Shown here: piece by piece, positions 10,367 to 24,100 of the stretch
Position numbering within the stretch: the stretch's first letter is position 1
How the letters are laid out: each line of letters begins with the position of its first letter
NCBI GenBank assembly: GCA_037974965.1
Contig: JBBPFI010000016.1
Span: 434,001 to 498,000, forward strand
DNA: 64,000 nucleotides
Reading direction: 5' to 3'
DNA from: Dacryopinax spathularia
Taxonomy: Eukaryota; Basidiomycota; Dacrymycetes; Dacrymycetales; Dacrymycetaceae
The notes under the pieces: model-generated
Databases searched by the model: none
Told to the model about the DNA's origin: nothing
The model's input: the letters and a program-made list of their open reading frames with translations, nothing else
Position numbers and translations under genes: made by a program

Positions 10367-11783
10367 GGTCGTGGCTCAAGGGTACCGCGGTCGACGTGAA
10401 AAGGGCGGACGTAAGAGTGAGTTCGCTTATCCCGGACTTCATCGTCTCGACTTTATGTGCAGATAGCCTGTGACCATGCCGCGATCCGACCCTTGATCCC
10501 ATGAACGTGCCACGGTCTGACCGTTGGTCCCAGCGGCGGATTCCGCGGTTATCAGAAAGATGTGGGTTTCAAGTGGTGTTCAAGCGGCGAGATGCTGATT
10601 AAGGAAATGATTGACTGGACGGCGATATTCTCGGAGTCTCTCGATTTAGTTTTATCTCGGAACCAGTGTTGGAGTTCTGATACCGGTCTTGAGCTGTGCT
10701 CCGCGCTAGTCGTCATTGATGGTGGTTTCCCAGCGTGTGGAGTTGTGCGGTGAAGTTTCCATATACCTTCTGTCAGAGTAACTCTTCTCACCCAGATCCT
10801 GTGCTCGGCGACGCTGGCGCCCGTCGAAAATGTGCTGAATTTGGGTGGAAATCGTTCTTGCGTGGCAAATACGGTGAAAGCGGCCAGCGCAGGCGCGTGT
10901 CCAGGATGTACTGCACAGTATTCGGGCTTCGCCGACCGATACCGGCCCCAAACAGAAATTGCCTCAGTTCCAGGAAGCAGTTACCCCGTAGACTCCGCTC
11001 CAGAGTGAGTTTGGAGACCTGATGTTCCCATGCTCGTGGCCCGCAAGAAATCCCAGACTGGAAAACCAGAGGAGAGAATCGACGTGCCCATTAAAACAGG
11101 AGGTTCCGCGGCCACGGCTAGCGCACCGAGGCCGGAGATGCGATTCATCGTTGACAACCATTGAGGCGGAGCCAGAAGCCGGGGAGGCCTTTCTCAGGGC
11201 CCCGAGGTAGCTGAGTCAGCGCTCGGTCAGAGGCATAAGAAGACGTTCTGCCACACTGGAGTGGTATAAGACACGACCATTGTCCATCAAGCGGAGCCCA
11301 TATTCCGTCCTGACCCAGTGCAAATGAATCTTCAAGCACATGTGTCCCCAAGGACTGTTGACGGAGGTGTAACTGCCCAGCCTGAGGACTAAACGACAGG
11401 AACTAGAGGCGCGACGTGGTGCCCCGCGTGAGCCAGCCCTTCAGGTGACGAAAGTGAGTCAGAGAGCGCATCCAGGCAAGATGGAAGTTAGAGCGTGCAC
11501 GTATGCAAGATGGGACTGAGGTCGTAGAAAGCGGATTACACCACCGGTAAATAATGGGAGAACGAGAGAGTCACCAACAGTTCAAGCTTCGTTCTTAGGC
11601 GGTCGGACCGGTGCCAGCATGTGAAAACACGCCGCGAAGCACGACCAAATTTACTGCACCGCCACTCAACAATTTGGTCCCTGGCCCTTACAGTAATCTC
11701 TCTTGGACCGGCTTGGGGTTTGGTGACTGCCAGAGTCGCGGAGCAACACCTATACCCATACTGCACAAAGTGCGCTCATTGAT
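10367..11783. other. Divergent intergenic region, H4 and UTP20 promoters
   Basis: About 1,420 bases between two divergent starts. I see scattered short frames only, no recognisable gene or RNA. Confidence 0.5.
10451..10457 (-). promoter_or_regulatory. Possible TATA-like element of hydrolase H4
   Basis: Minus strand CATAAAG, about 85-90 nt before the H4 start. It is a weaker match than in the other copies but at the same distance as in H3. Confidence 0.3.
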
Positions 11784-14700
11784 ATGGAGGAAGGGCCGTC
11801 AAACCGTCATAGGGTGAGTACGATACTTGGCTCAAAGGAGTAAGTGCTGAGGTCCTGCCCAGTTCCAGTCGCAGGCGGCCGTCCTCAAGTCCACTCATGT
11901 ACCAACCCTCCCTTCCATCGAGGATACGACGATCGTACCGGATACCTCGTCTTCGTTCTACGAAGCCTTGCAATCATGGCGAGAGCTCAACCTGACGGTG
12001 TCATTCACCGCATTTGCGGACGAGGTGGAGCAGTTGGCGAAGTCGATGAACATGCTGCTGCATAACTGGCAGCAAGTGGTCGATATATGGAAGAGCGCTG
12101 TGCCGAAGGCGGAGTCGGATGCCTTAGAGCCGCTTTACGAGTACGTGCAGTTGTCACTTCCGGTAACTATATGCTGATCCCATATCCAGCCTTCTTGGAA
12201 AGCTAATCTATGATCTTCGTGCCACGCTTCTGCCCGTTTACTCCACGCTGTTGGACAGCCTGCTCTTGCGTCTCAACGCCAAGCTGTCGGAGAAGCCCTT
12301 ACAAGCACTTCTCAATGCTCTCTCCTCACTGTTCAAGTACCTCCTTGTCCCCTCGTCATCAACCCACATGCTACAACACACCTGGGCCAAGATTACAAGC
12401 ATTTTTCGGGATGGAGGAGACATTGGCAGGCTCGTTGCAGAGGTGTGGGGCAAGATCATCAGGAGGCTGAAGTCGTCAGAACGAGAGGCAGTACTGCGTC
12501 TCATGCTTGAGGAAACAGCCGAATTCTGTGTTGCGGTAGCGCTCGTTGAGAGTATGAAGGTACGCAGCTTCCCTCTAATGCAATCAAATTAACCTTAACC
12601 CCTGCTTCAGTCACCGAACCATGGGCATCCACCCTCCGCGCCTGGCCTTCTCCGCTTCGTCGTATCTCGATTAGCCGATCAACCCGACTCTGATGGACTT
12701 CGCCTTACCCTCAAGCGCTGTCTCACGGCTCTGCTGCACCATACCACGCCTACGCATTTCGCTCCTTTGATGGATTCGCTCCTCGATTCCCAGGACCTTT
12801 TCTCCGGAGACTCGGTCAAGGCATGGATGGCCGTCATCCGGATCCCGCTCAGCGTACGGAAGGGCGGAAGGCTGCAAGAGACCCACCTGAAGCGGCTGAT
12901 TCCGCTCCTTCCCACCCTACCATTCTGCCCAGAACTGGTGCATTTATGCTCTGCATCTCTGATTGCCTCAACGCTACCTATCTGGGCAAGCGAGGGCAAA
13001 AGGATGCTTAGCGCCATATGGGAGATGGAGGACAAGACACTTGCCCTGCTCGTCAGCCAAATGCTATGTGAGGCGGAATGGAAGGGCTGGAATACGTTCG
13101 GCATGCCTCCACTGCTACTCAATATCGAGCGGCTGTTGTCCTCTCAACCCACGTTGACACTCCGGTTGCTGGCAGATATGGCGCGCCAAGGCTCACTACA
13201 AGAGGTCACTGGCATGACCGGTGGGAGGAGGTTCCTAGACGCCGTGCGGACCTGGTCAACCGAGCAACTTCCGAAATACGCATCCTTGAACGAGGACGAT
13301 ATCTGCGACCTGTCCAACTTGCTGGCAGTTCTTCCCTTCCTATCTGCTCCTGCGGATCTCACACCGATTATCGAGGAGCTCGTCAGCGCCGAAGACGTCA
13401 AAGAAGAATGGCAGCAAACGCCGGCCAACCGTTCATGGCTCTTGTCGGCATGCCTGAAATACGTGGTCGAGTCGTCCCAGGTTAAGAAGATCCCTTCACA
13501 CATTCCGGCCATCATTGAGAAGTGGAGTTGGAACGCACAAGTGATGGAAGCGGTCGCAGACGTGGTCGAGGCACTGAAGGCACCGCTTTCTCCCCCGCTC
13601 GACAAGTTGCTTGTAGAGTCAGCGTTGCTTTCGCAAAGTCAGACATTACGCATGGCCGCCCTTCGACTTCTCTGCTCAGGCTCATTCGACATCAATACGG
13701 AGGAGCTTGCAACCCTCAGAGTGTGCATGACCGCGGAAGAGGTGCCATTGTCGTTAGAGAAGATTCGAGAGCGAGTCATGAAAACCGAGAGGGTGACCGG
13801 CCCTGCCGGGGTATCCTGGCTCATCGCCCAGCTTAAGATCAACTTGCGACCCCTGTGGCAGCCTGCAGCTCAGACCTTGGCAAAGATACTGCAGTCGTAC
13901 CCTGACGAAGTATGGCCGCAAGTGTATCAACAGCTAGAAGCCATCACCTCCAGACCAGATTCTCTATCCGAAGCCCAGCCCCGCTGGCCTATGTTCGCAG
14001 CCGAAGAGACAACGGAAGAGGAAGAGGAGCGGACGTTCCGAGATCCATCCTTGCGCAACCTCGATCTTCTAACCGCCAACGTTACCACGCCCGGCCACGA
14101 GCATGAGCTGGCGCTCTTGAAAGGGTCTCAGCTCGATCCAAAGCGACTTGATCTATTCAACTTCGAGGCCCAATTGTTGAAGTCGTTGGCGCTGGCCCCC
14201 AGCGTTGCAGAACAGCACAATCGGTCTCTGGTAACCTTGCTTCTGCACCTCGTGGGAAGCAGTGGAGAAGATAGCGACGTTATCAGCACCCGGGCCGTGC
14301 CAAGAAAAATTCGCTCACGACTGGCGCAGTGGCTCGGCCTTTTCTCCAAGTTTTCGAACCCCCGTGCCCTGTACCGAGCGCCCACTCTTCACCATCTCTA
14401 CTTGGCCTGTTTGGCCACTCCGGAACCATCACTCCAGCGTCTGGCCATTGACTGTCTCCTTACCGATTCCACCTCGCCCTTACAATCATTCGGAGATTCA
14501 CTGAAATTGCTCCTTGACGAAACCAAATTTCGAGATCAACTCGCCTCTCTATCTCTGCAGGATCTTCCGGAGGATGCACGTGGTGAAATTATCCAGCCCC
14601 TCTTGCACGTTCTCTACGGTATTATGGTTCGGCGTTCGTCAAAGAGTCGAGTTCGTCGCCGTGCAATTCTGGCCGTGTTAACCTCATGCATGCCGAGCGA

Positions 14701-17700
14701 GCTGGAGACCTTGGTTGCGCTCATGCTAGAGCCATTCAAGGGCGTCTACATCACGTCTACACCGGAGGAATTCCATCTGGGCGAGAAAACCGTTACGGCA
14801 ACCACGGGTCAACAAACGGGCTTCCTTGGTCTACTGGGTGACGTACTCACCTACTTGGCTGCTTCTCTGGGCCCTTACTTGCCTGCACTCCTAACAACGA
14901 CGTTGGTGGTCCTTCTTTCTGCCCAAAACGTCATCGACGGCTTGAATCAGGGAGATCGGATGGTCGACGAAGCCGCAGACGGAAACAGCGACGCAGCCTC
15001 AGACTTCTCAGTCAAGGAAGGTTCCGCCCGCGCCAGCTACACAGTACGCCAGCTTGGGTACAAGCGATTGTCCGACTTTTGCAGGCGCTGTCCTAATTTG
15101 GACTTGACACCGTTCATGCCGGAGATTTTCGAAAAGCTTGTGTCACCCCGCCTGCCTCGCTTTGTGGCCGAGAATAGCCAGTCACCGTCTGCACTTTTAG
15201 CTCTGTTCCATACGTGGTCAGAGCGCCAAGATACTCTTCGACATCTTGCTGATTGGGATTCGTCGTTGATCCCTACTATTGTGGACCTGTTCACGGCAAC
15301 CAACGTGAAACCGGCTGTGCTGATCCAAGTTCTGAATATCACAGAGCATATCGTTGACGCCTCTGCGTCGGACACATCCATTGCCGAGACGGTCCTCTCG
15401 CCAAATGCAGAGCATATTCTCAGCCGACTTTCCAAAGCAATATCAGCATCTTCTGGTCAAGCATTTAACGATATTCTGAAGCGAGAACTCATTCTTCTCA
15501 CTAAGTTGGCTCCCCGACTGAGTGACCCCGTCCATGCACAAGATTTGCTGGTCGCTCTTCAACCATTCTTCCGCCGGACAGGCAAGGCCATCCAGGAACG
15601 AGCCGTATCAGATGTTCTCCGGATTTGCGCTTCCATCTTTAGCCTTGTTCCGCCTTTACAAGATCCCTTTTCGCCGTTCTTCGTCGAAACTTACGAAACG
15701 CTTGGGTCCATGTTTCAATCCCTACGAGACCGTCAAGCTCGACTAAGTCTGGTAAAAGCGTTCAATGGACTCGTCAAGCCGCATCCGGAATACGCCCTCG
15801 TTGGCGAACTCGCGGAATCGCTAAACTCCTACCTCGTCAAACGTCCCGAAGAGCCGGACTTTGATCGTCGACTTGCGGCATTCAACAAGATTAACGAGAC
15901 GCAATATCTCATAATGGGTCACCTTCAGTGGGAGCCTGTCCTGTGGAACTCTTTGTACTTTGTGCAAGATCCGGAGGAACTCTCGATACGTACAAACGCT
16001 GCGTTCGTTATCCGTCGTTTCATCGACAGACTGCATGACCAGCCAATCCCGGAGTTCATGGTCGTGTTCACGCGCATCGTATATCCGGGTCTCCGCAAGG
16101 CTTTGCATTCGAAATCCGAGCTGGTGAAGTCGGAGGTCCTCTCTTTGTTCGGTACTGCTGCGGAGAAGTGCGATTTTACGGTGGCCTTGCGGGAACTGCG
16201 TCCATTGCTGGCTTCCGGAGATGAAGAAGCTAGCGTATTGAACAACTTCTTCCATATTCAGGTCCATCGACGCACCAGAGCTCTTCGGAGACTAGCAGAG
16301 CACGTCCGTGCTGGCACTCTCGGGAGCAGTGTTCTGACCGATGTCTTCATCCCCTTGCTGAACCACTATATTACGATCGGAACTGTCGACCATCAAATTG
16401 TCAATGAAGCGATCTCGACCCTGAGTACCATTGCCGCGGTATTGCCTTGGCGAACGTACTATGGTTTGATTCAGAAATATCTGCGGCTATGTCGTCGCAA
16501 GACTGCATCCGAAAGGCTCTTTGTTCGAACCATTCTGGCCATCCTCGAGCAGTTCAGTTTCCGACTGGACGTCACTGTTGCGCCAGAAGGGGATACGGGC
16601 CTTGAAGACGACGAAGACGATGAAATGACGGCTGCACCGGAAGCGAAGCCTGACACGATGGACGACGCGCAGCCTATAGGCCAGAAGCCCCCTCCACAAG
16701 AACAAAGGATTATCGACGTCGTCAAAGGACGACTTCTGCCTACCCTTCTGGCCTACATGGACGATAAGAATGCTACTGACGACGAAGTTCGCATCCCAAT
16801 CGCTTATGGTATCGTCTGCGTCGCTCTCAAGCTGCCCGCTGAGGAGAGAGGTCCCCAAATCGATCGGCTATTGATCGTATTGTGTCAGGTGTTGCGCAGC
16901 AGGTCCCACGACACGCGACAACTTGCGCGCGAAACACTCTACAAAATTGCGACAGCTCTCGGTGCTGACTACCTTCCCAAGATCATTCAGTCACTGCGAG
17001 ATGCGCTGACCCGGGGTCCCCAGCTTCATGTACTGGCAGTGTCTGTGCATGGACTGCTGGTGCATTTGACGCAACCCACCCACGCCCCTCGCTTCACTAG
17101 TATGGACTCGTCTGCTGCGAACATTGCTCAGATTGCTTGTGAGGTGTTATTCGGGCAATCGGGAAGAGACGTAGCAAACGAAGGCTTCAAAACAACATTC
17201 AGGGAGGTTCGCAGCTCGTCATCCAAGGCTCTGGACACCTTCCAACTCCTTTCCCGTTTTGTGACGGTGGCACACGTTCGCGATTTGTTGTCTCCACTGC
17301 GACAAATCCTGCAATCTACCGGCACTCAGAAGGTGATTCTACTCGTCAACGACGTCCTACATCGCATCGCCAGTGGGCTGAACGCCAATGTCCATCTAAC
17401 ACCAGAGGACATCCTCAGCTTGTGCCACACTCTTGTAACCCAGCGAAGCAAGATAACAGAAGAAGGCGTAACAGAAAGGGCTTCACAGCCTGTGGCTCCA
17501 GACTTTGCTGTTCAGACAAAGAGAAAATACGCAGAGGCTGCTGTCATTTCTACCGGCAATTTGCAGAAGTTTATCGCTTTCGGGCTTGAACTGTTCAATA
17601 CTGCCTTCCGCCGCAACCGATTCGACTTACAGGATGAAGGAACCACAGCGAGGCTGGAGCCTCTTGTACCCCTTATTGGCGAGGCCTTGTATACAGATGA

Positions 17701-19657
17701 TACGCAGGTCGCCATTGCAAGCGTCAAAGCAGCCGCGGCGGTCTTGAGGTGCCCACTGCGCTCGGCGGAGAAGAGTCTACCAGTCTTCATCAAGCGACTT
17801 CTCAATCTCATTCGGAAATCGGGAAGTCTTGATTCTGAAGTGGCCCAAGCAGCTCTGAAGTCGCTTGCCATCATTTTGCGTGATTGCGGCAAAGCGAAAA
17901 TCGTCGAAGCCGATTTGAAATATCTCCTGGAACTGATCGGACCAGAGTTGGAAGAACCTGAAAGGCAGTCCACAGCCTTCACTCTGCTGAGATCCATTAT
18001 TGCCCGACAGTTCGTGGCGCCAGAAATCTACGACTTGATGGATCGAGTGTTCGATATCATGGTCACGAACCAGTCGGCCCAAGTTCGCGAAGCTTGTCGA
18101 GGAATCGCTCTGCAGTTCCTGCTCGACTATCCTCAAGGCAAGGGGAGATTGCGCAAGCATATGGTGTTCCTCGCAACCAACCTGTCATACGAGTTCGAAA
18201 GCGGTCGACTCTCTTTGATGGAGTTACTTGGGGCTATCCTGGAGAAGTTCCAGCCTGAGCTCCTTAGGGAATACGTCGATATGCTCTTTGCAGCTCTCGT
18301 CATGGACTTGGCCAATGATGACTCGCCAAAATCGAGGGAGATGGGCGCCGCCCTGATCAAGAAGCTCTTCGGTCGTCTGGATCAGCAGCAGCAGCAAACA
18401 GTGTTCACACGCGTGCACCTATGGATCAACCAGGTCGAGCAGCCAGAGCTGCTGGCTGTTGCGGCCCAAGTCTACGGCTTGCTCATGGATCAGCCAAGCC
18501 CCGTACTCGAGAAGGAATCCGCGACAATTCTGCAAGACCTTACTCAAGTAGTGGTGCGCAGCGACAAGGAATTCAAGCTTGCAGAGGATGCCGAGGACGG
18601 GATGCAAGTCGACTTGGACTGGCGAGCACCCTATCATTCCTTGACATCGTTGTTCAAGCTATGCCGTCTCTATCCTGCATTGGCACTGTCACCCACCATG
18701 CCCATGGACAATATCGTCTCGCTCTTCCTATTCCCACACGCTTGGGTACGCTTGGCCGCTGCGCGCTTGGCGTCTTTAGTGCTATCCGCACAGTCTAGTC
18801 AAGATGCCGTGGACCTCGAAGCATTCACAAAGGCAAACCTTCCTTTACTGATCGAGGTTGCTCGTTTGTCAACCTTGCAGCTGCGCAGTTCAAGCTTGGA
18901 GGCCGATCTCAGCTTGCAGATCGTCAAGAACTTGCTCTTTGTCGGCAAGTGCTTCGCAACTGTTAGCCCCATCGCCGCGGGCGTTAGCAGGTCACAGACG
19001 AACGGCCATGCTAGCGAAGAGGAGCAGAACACCGTCGAGGACGGTGTTGAGGGCCAGAACGTGGATGACGACGAGCAGGAGGAAGAGGAAGAGCAGGACG
19101 ACTCCACCGCCAACATCGCTGCCAACCCTCTCGCCTGGCTCTTCTCTCGTCTCTCCTTCCAGCTCCGACGCGCACACGCCGACCGCCGCTCCACCTCGTC
19201 CATTTCCGCCTCCCTCTCCGGCTCCAATTGGGGCCAACAGCCACTCGCAATCCTCCGCTGGTTCGCAGCTATGGCTTCCCACCTCTCTTCCGAAACGCTC
19301 GAGCGGTTCCTACCACATATCCTTTCCCCCGTGTACAGGATCATGGAGGACGACACCACAAGAGACAGCGAGATGGACGAGCTCAAATCCCTCTGCAGCG
19401 AGCTGCAAGACCTCCTACAGCAAAAAGTGGGGACGACCAAGTTTGCGGAGGCGTATAACCGGATCAGGCAGAAAGTAGGCGAGGTCAGGAGGGAGAGGAG
19501 ACAGGCGAGAGTTGTGAGGGAGACGAGGGACCCGGAGGCTGCGGCGAGGGAGAGGATGAGGAGGAATACGATGAAGGAGAGGGGGAGGAAGAGGAAGGCG
19601 GGGATGCATATGGAGTCGAAGGGGAAGCGAGGTGGGAAGAGGAGGAGGTTCGATTAG
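11784..19657 (+). CDS. UTP20: UTP20, U3 snoRNP / small-subunit processome HEAT-repeat protein
   Basis: Four exons (11784-11813, 11863-12140, 12190-12559, 12611-19657) give about 2,574 residues, the usual size for UTP20 (yeast about 2,490). The protein is a giant helical-repeat scaffold of the 90S pre-ribosome in the nucleolus, needed for 18S rRNA maturation. The N-terminus has the family FQSQAAVLKS region joined to a 10-residue first exon. The central DRIM region includes LRTNAAFVIRRFIDRLH-like sequence (IRTNAAFVIRRF). An acidic stretch rich in Glu and Asp lies at about 18,990-19,110 and the C-terminus is a Lys/Arg tail ending KRGGKRRRFD, a likely nucleolar signal and RNA contact. All three introns are near the 5' end; the last exon is 7 kb without a stop. 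The gene is convergent with TIM22, 223 bases apart. Confidence 0.93.
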
Positions 19658-19880
19658 AGCGGGTTTCGCGCTATTGGGGTTTACGCGGTACTGCAGTAAT
19701 ATCAGGCATGGAATACCTAGTTAGTAGATAATGCTTTGCATACTTAATATGACTCGGTCATCTCGTGCACGGCCGGCACAACACCCTGCCGGGATTCGAT
19801 TCGAAAGAGCAGTGATTTCATTATTTAGACGAAAATGCAATAAAGGGGGTATCAAAATGCAGGGTATACGCCGACAGGCA

Positions 19881-20658
19881 TCAAACGACGCCATTCAGCC
19901 CATTAGTCTTCCCTGTGCCAATATCAGCGCGTAATCTATCAACTGAAGGGACAGGGACGCACTCTTTCGTTTCTCTCCGCATAAAGCTATCAATCGCAGC
20001 TGAGAAAGCGGCGAACGCTATCCCACCCCCGACAGCCGCTTTCGGCCCTGAGCCAGCTGCTAGTATTGCACCTGATAGGAAGCCCGCCGCTACGGAGTTG
20101 GTGATGTCGTTCTTAGCGCGATACTGTCGCAAACACAATCAGCACGAATGACTACAGGGCGGTGCGCAAGAAGGGGGAAGGGACGCACGCTCTCGATCAC
20201 ACATTCCGTGCCTGCGTACAGCGCTCCGACCTTGCCAAAACCTTTTCCGCTCCTCCACATTCCTCGGCCCATCTCTTTGAAGACCTCGGATGTCTTCTGC
20301 AAGCCTGTCAACGCTTGCCCTGCTGCGCTGTTCCCCCGCAAGATCGGATCTTCATATTGCATCGAAGCGGACATGAGGGAGATGAACGCTCCGAGGCCGA
20401 ATCCTACCTCGCATTAGCTGAGCCCACTAGGAACAGAGAGGAGAGAAGGGGAGACGTACCAATAGCCCCACTAGCGACGGTCTTGAATGCACAACTCTCC
20501 ATGCCCACTTGGGTGTACCTCGTCCATCGGAGCTGGGTAAGGACGGCATTCCGCTCCTCCTCCGTCAAGTCGGGCGGTAAGGCGGGTATAGGTCCGCCAA
20601 GGGGTGCGAGCAAGGAGCTTACGATGCCGCGTTGCGGTTGCACGTTGTTCGTCGCCAT
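19881..20658 (-). CDS. TIM22: TIM22, mitochondrial inner-membrane carrier translocase channel
   Basis: Three exons (20460-20658, 20189-20403, 19881-20123) give about 218 residues. TIM22 is the channel of the inner-membrane complex that inserts metabolite carriers. Landmarks: the N-terminal [13 protein letters not shown] region, [18 protein letters not shown] as the first membrane helix with the conserved Cys, a middle part with [26 protein letters not shown] typical of the family, and a glycine-rich pair of helices [21 protein letters not shown] chose the ATG at 20,658 ([11 protein letters not shown]); the frame is open further upstream but has no other ATG. It is divergent from TRAPPC11 with 453 bases between the starts. 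Confidence 0.92.
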
Positions 20659-21111
20659 GTTTTGGTGAGCTCGATGAGACAGGATCGAGGAGGGAGGGAT
20701 ATGTAGCGATGAGGATGATCTGAAGGAGAGGGATCGTGAATTTTTGGATGCCGAGGTGACGCGGATCACGTGAGTTCGGCTTCCTCACCCCCCGTGCGAG
20801 CTCTACTCTACTTCCCGTGATACCACTAGTAGTCTGTAACTTGTTAAAGCAAGTAGAGGTCGACGGATTCGCACGCCATATGTATATCTATAGAATAGTC
20901 AGGTCGGACTTGTATGCGTCTACATGAAACCTGGCTTGACGTCGGACATACATTGCCATCATCAGCGGCTTCCCCCGGCGCGCGCCAAACTCAGGTCGTC
21001 CCCTCAGGGCACTCACCAAGTACGTCAACCCCTACTAAATCCAGCCTACCAAACCTCGCGCTTGTCTCATCTCGAGCGAACTCAGGCCTGTAGGCTTCAA
21101 CCAAGCCAACG
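20659..21111. other. Divergent promoter region TIM22 / TRAPPC11
   Basis: 453 bases between two start codons, with one TCACGTGA palindrome. No reading frame of note. Confidence 0.5.
20766..20773. promoter_or_regulatory. TCACGTGA E-box palindrome
   Basis: An 8-base perfect palindrome with a CACGTG core, about 110 bases upstream of the TIM22 start. Such sites bind Cbf1-type bHLH factors in fungi; the link to either gene is an inference. Confidence 0.45.
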
Positions 21112-24100
21112 ATGAACTCATACCCGTCCGAGCTGCTGCTGCAGCTCGCACCGCTCATGTTCGTCGCTGGCCTCGAGGCGTTCCCACCACCATCAACGCC
21201 CGCATCATCAGCCGCGTCGAGCGCTCCTTCTCCGCCTCCTGCGAATGCTGCTACGAATGGAACACCAACTACGAATGGGGATGCTCGTCCTTCGACAGAG
21301 CAGCCAGTACAGACTCGAGCTTCGATGGAGGACCAGGGGACCACTGATGCGGAGTTTGCGCTGCTAGCGCATAGACTGAGGAAGACGCTGGGAGCCCATC
21401 GAAAGCCGAGCGTCTGGGATCCAGAGAAGAGCAAGGACTTCGATGTCTTGCTTGTCGAGAAGGTCAGTACGCTATATGCTTACTGCGCGATCAGCGCTTA
21501 TGCTCCTTCCAGACCGTGCGCTTCCCACCACGAAAGATCCTCCCACCCTCCGCCGCACCCCAACCACTCGACCTAATCCCCCACTCCCCTCTCTCGCCCC
21601 TCACACCAACTTCGCCGCTCTACCCCGACGGCCTAATTGCCCCCATATGGGTCAGAAAACACACCACCCTCGTCCCAGCCGTATTCGTGCTTTTCCTCCG
21701 CTTGCCGGACGTACCCATGGCTGGCGCGCTCCCGACGGACAAAGAGCTTGAGGAGCAGAGGGAGAAGGATGCCGAGTTGGCGAAGGAGATCGCCGAACGG
21801 AAGAGGAGCACGACGGAGAGGGGGATCAAGCTGACCGTGGTGCTGCTCGCGACTCGAGCTATGCTAAGTGAGCCTGACCTGGCCTCTACGCTTGCCTCAC
21901 GCTGACACTGTGCCTCTAGACGACCCTGCACTCGATACCCGACTATCCTCTCTACGGCGTCTGGCCCAACTAGACTCCCGCGCAGCGCTCTTCGTCCTCT
22001 CTCCCGTCTCACCGTCAGAGCTGAACGAGTTCGTCGCCTCCCTCCGCTCTGCGCTCCATCCAGTCGCACTCGCATACTACTCGAACCATATGAAGACCAC
22101 TAGAAGGAAACGAAGTCGGCCTCATCCCCAGGTCAGTGCTGCTGTCGCTCATGGTGGACCTCCCAGACCGCTCAGACCAGAGGGATGGGCAGTGAGGTAT
22201 GAGTATAAGATGGGTGTGTTTGCGGAGTTTAGGGGGGAGTGGGAGTTGGCCAGAAAGTAAATCCACCACACACGCGCCTTTATTGATACTGACGTGCGAC
22301 ACAGGCATTTCGATGACTGCTGGTCTGCCCTGCTGGATATGTTCAGCTCGACTGCTATCCTTCCGCCTCGGACAAAACGCTGGGCAGAGGCGAAAGTCCT
22401 CGCTGACACCGTATCTTTCAAAGTAAGCGCATATATGCCTCGATCTACCTACCCCCTCTGACGTTCTTGTCCAGATCGTCAAGTTCCACCTCTACCAGTC
22501 AATGTCACACGCCGCAGTCCGCCAGTTCCGGGCACATCTGTCTCGATTCACCGAGCTCTCACGAGGATGGGGTATGGGCGAAGAAACAGTCGAGTTCTGG
22601 GGTTGGGCAGCACGTCAATACCGACTCCTCTCCGAGCTACTCGAGGCCGGTCTGGCGTCCCCACATCCAGTCGTCATCCCCTCCCTAGCACCCTCCCCTC
22701 CAGGCTCAGCGCACTACCCTCAGGTCCTACAGCCAGGCATTCCCCTCCCCGTACCAGGTACAAACCCCGCAGACGCGCTCGTAGGCCCCGCTTACTGGTA
22801 CCTCTGCGCCGCCGAATGCACCCGCGAGCGACGCAAGCGCTGGCTCGCCATGCTGGAACAAACACCTGAGGAGGGGCAAGGACACGCGAATTTCCAGAAT
22901 GAGAAGAAAGTCGATCATCAGGCCGTTGTGAGGGAGCTGTATACGAAGGCGTATGAGCTGTTTAAGAAGCAGGCCGCGGGGGCGCCGGATCATAGTAGGT
23001 TGCCGTTCTATGTTGCGTTTAGGGTGGCGGAGGCGTATTTTGAGGCAGGGGAATGGGAGACGTCTGTTCGGTGAGTTCACCCTGTCGGATTCTCACGAGC
23101 CTGGATTTAACAAGGTGTTAGGTTCTTTGAGCGGACAGCGAAGCTCTACAGGCGAGAACAGTGGCAGGAACTCTTGCTACCTATCCTGAGGATGTGGCAC
23201 CAATGTGCCAAAGAGCTCGCGGATGTGCAGTCTGTCGTTCGCCTGACTCTGGAGCTGATGGCAGCCGGGGAGGAAGGTCTGGAGGAGGACCTCTTGGCTT
23301 TATTGGAGACCACTTCTCCAACGAGCGAAGAGCCGATGATCCTGGATCTTGGGACGAATGCATCCATCTGTAGGTTCACCTCCGACGCTGAACCTATCGG
23401 GACTGACGAGTTTTCGCAGTGTCTGCTTCGACTATATTCTGGCAAACCCAAGTCTATCCGAACGAAACAGTCTGCTTCCAGATTCACGTCAGAGCACCTC
23501 AGTCACTCGACCTGACAACGCTGCCCATCTCGGCACTCCGAATCGAGCTTCCAGACGACGTACCGCCAGTGGTCATCTCACATGCCTCATCGGAGGAACC
23601 TAGCTCGCAGGAAGGCATTGAATGTATTGACATTGGCGAAGTTACGAAGCCGCAGGAGGTCTCCGCCAATTTGCGGTGGAAAGGAGGGGAGGTTAAGGTG
23701 TTCCGAGGGACATGGACACCTGCAGCGCCTGCGGAGTTGAAGGTATGCTTTCCGTTCCCGCATTATAACTCGCGCTAAGACTCCCTCAGATCGCTGCCCT
23801 TGTTCTCTGTGTCAATCCAGGCACCTGGAATATCGAGATTCCCTTCGATCCCGCCCCGAACAAGGTCCTCGATACCGTCGAAAATCGCTTCTTGCGACCG
23901 CCACCAGAGGGTGGCAAGTTCCTAGAATTCCCTGACGGATCTCGCACGAGCTGCCAGTACGTAAAGTGACCTGGTGATCCTATGCATGCTAACTTCGCTA
24001 GTGTCACTCCTAAGCCCCATGACTTCCATATTACGATAACCCATGACGCACCCGCATATATCAACGAACGTTATCCTATCCTGATTGAGGTGGTCAATCT

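Noticed and set aside
19780-19830. GGATTCGATTCG phrase resembling a tRNA T-loop after UTP20
   Set aside because: The arms do not pair and no D-arm lies upstream.
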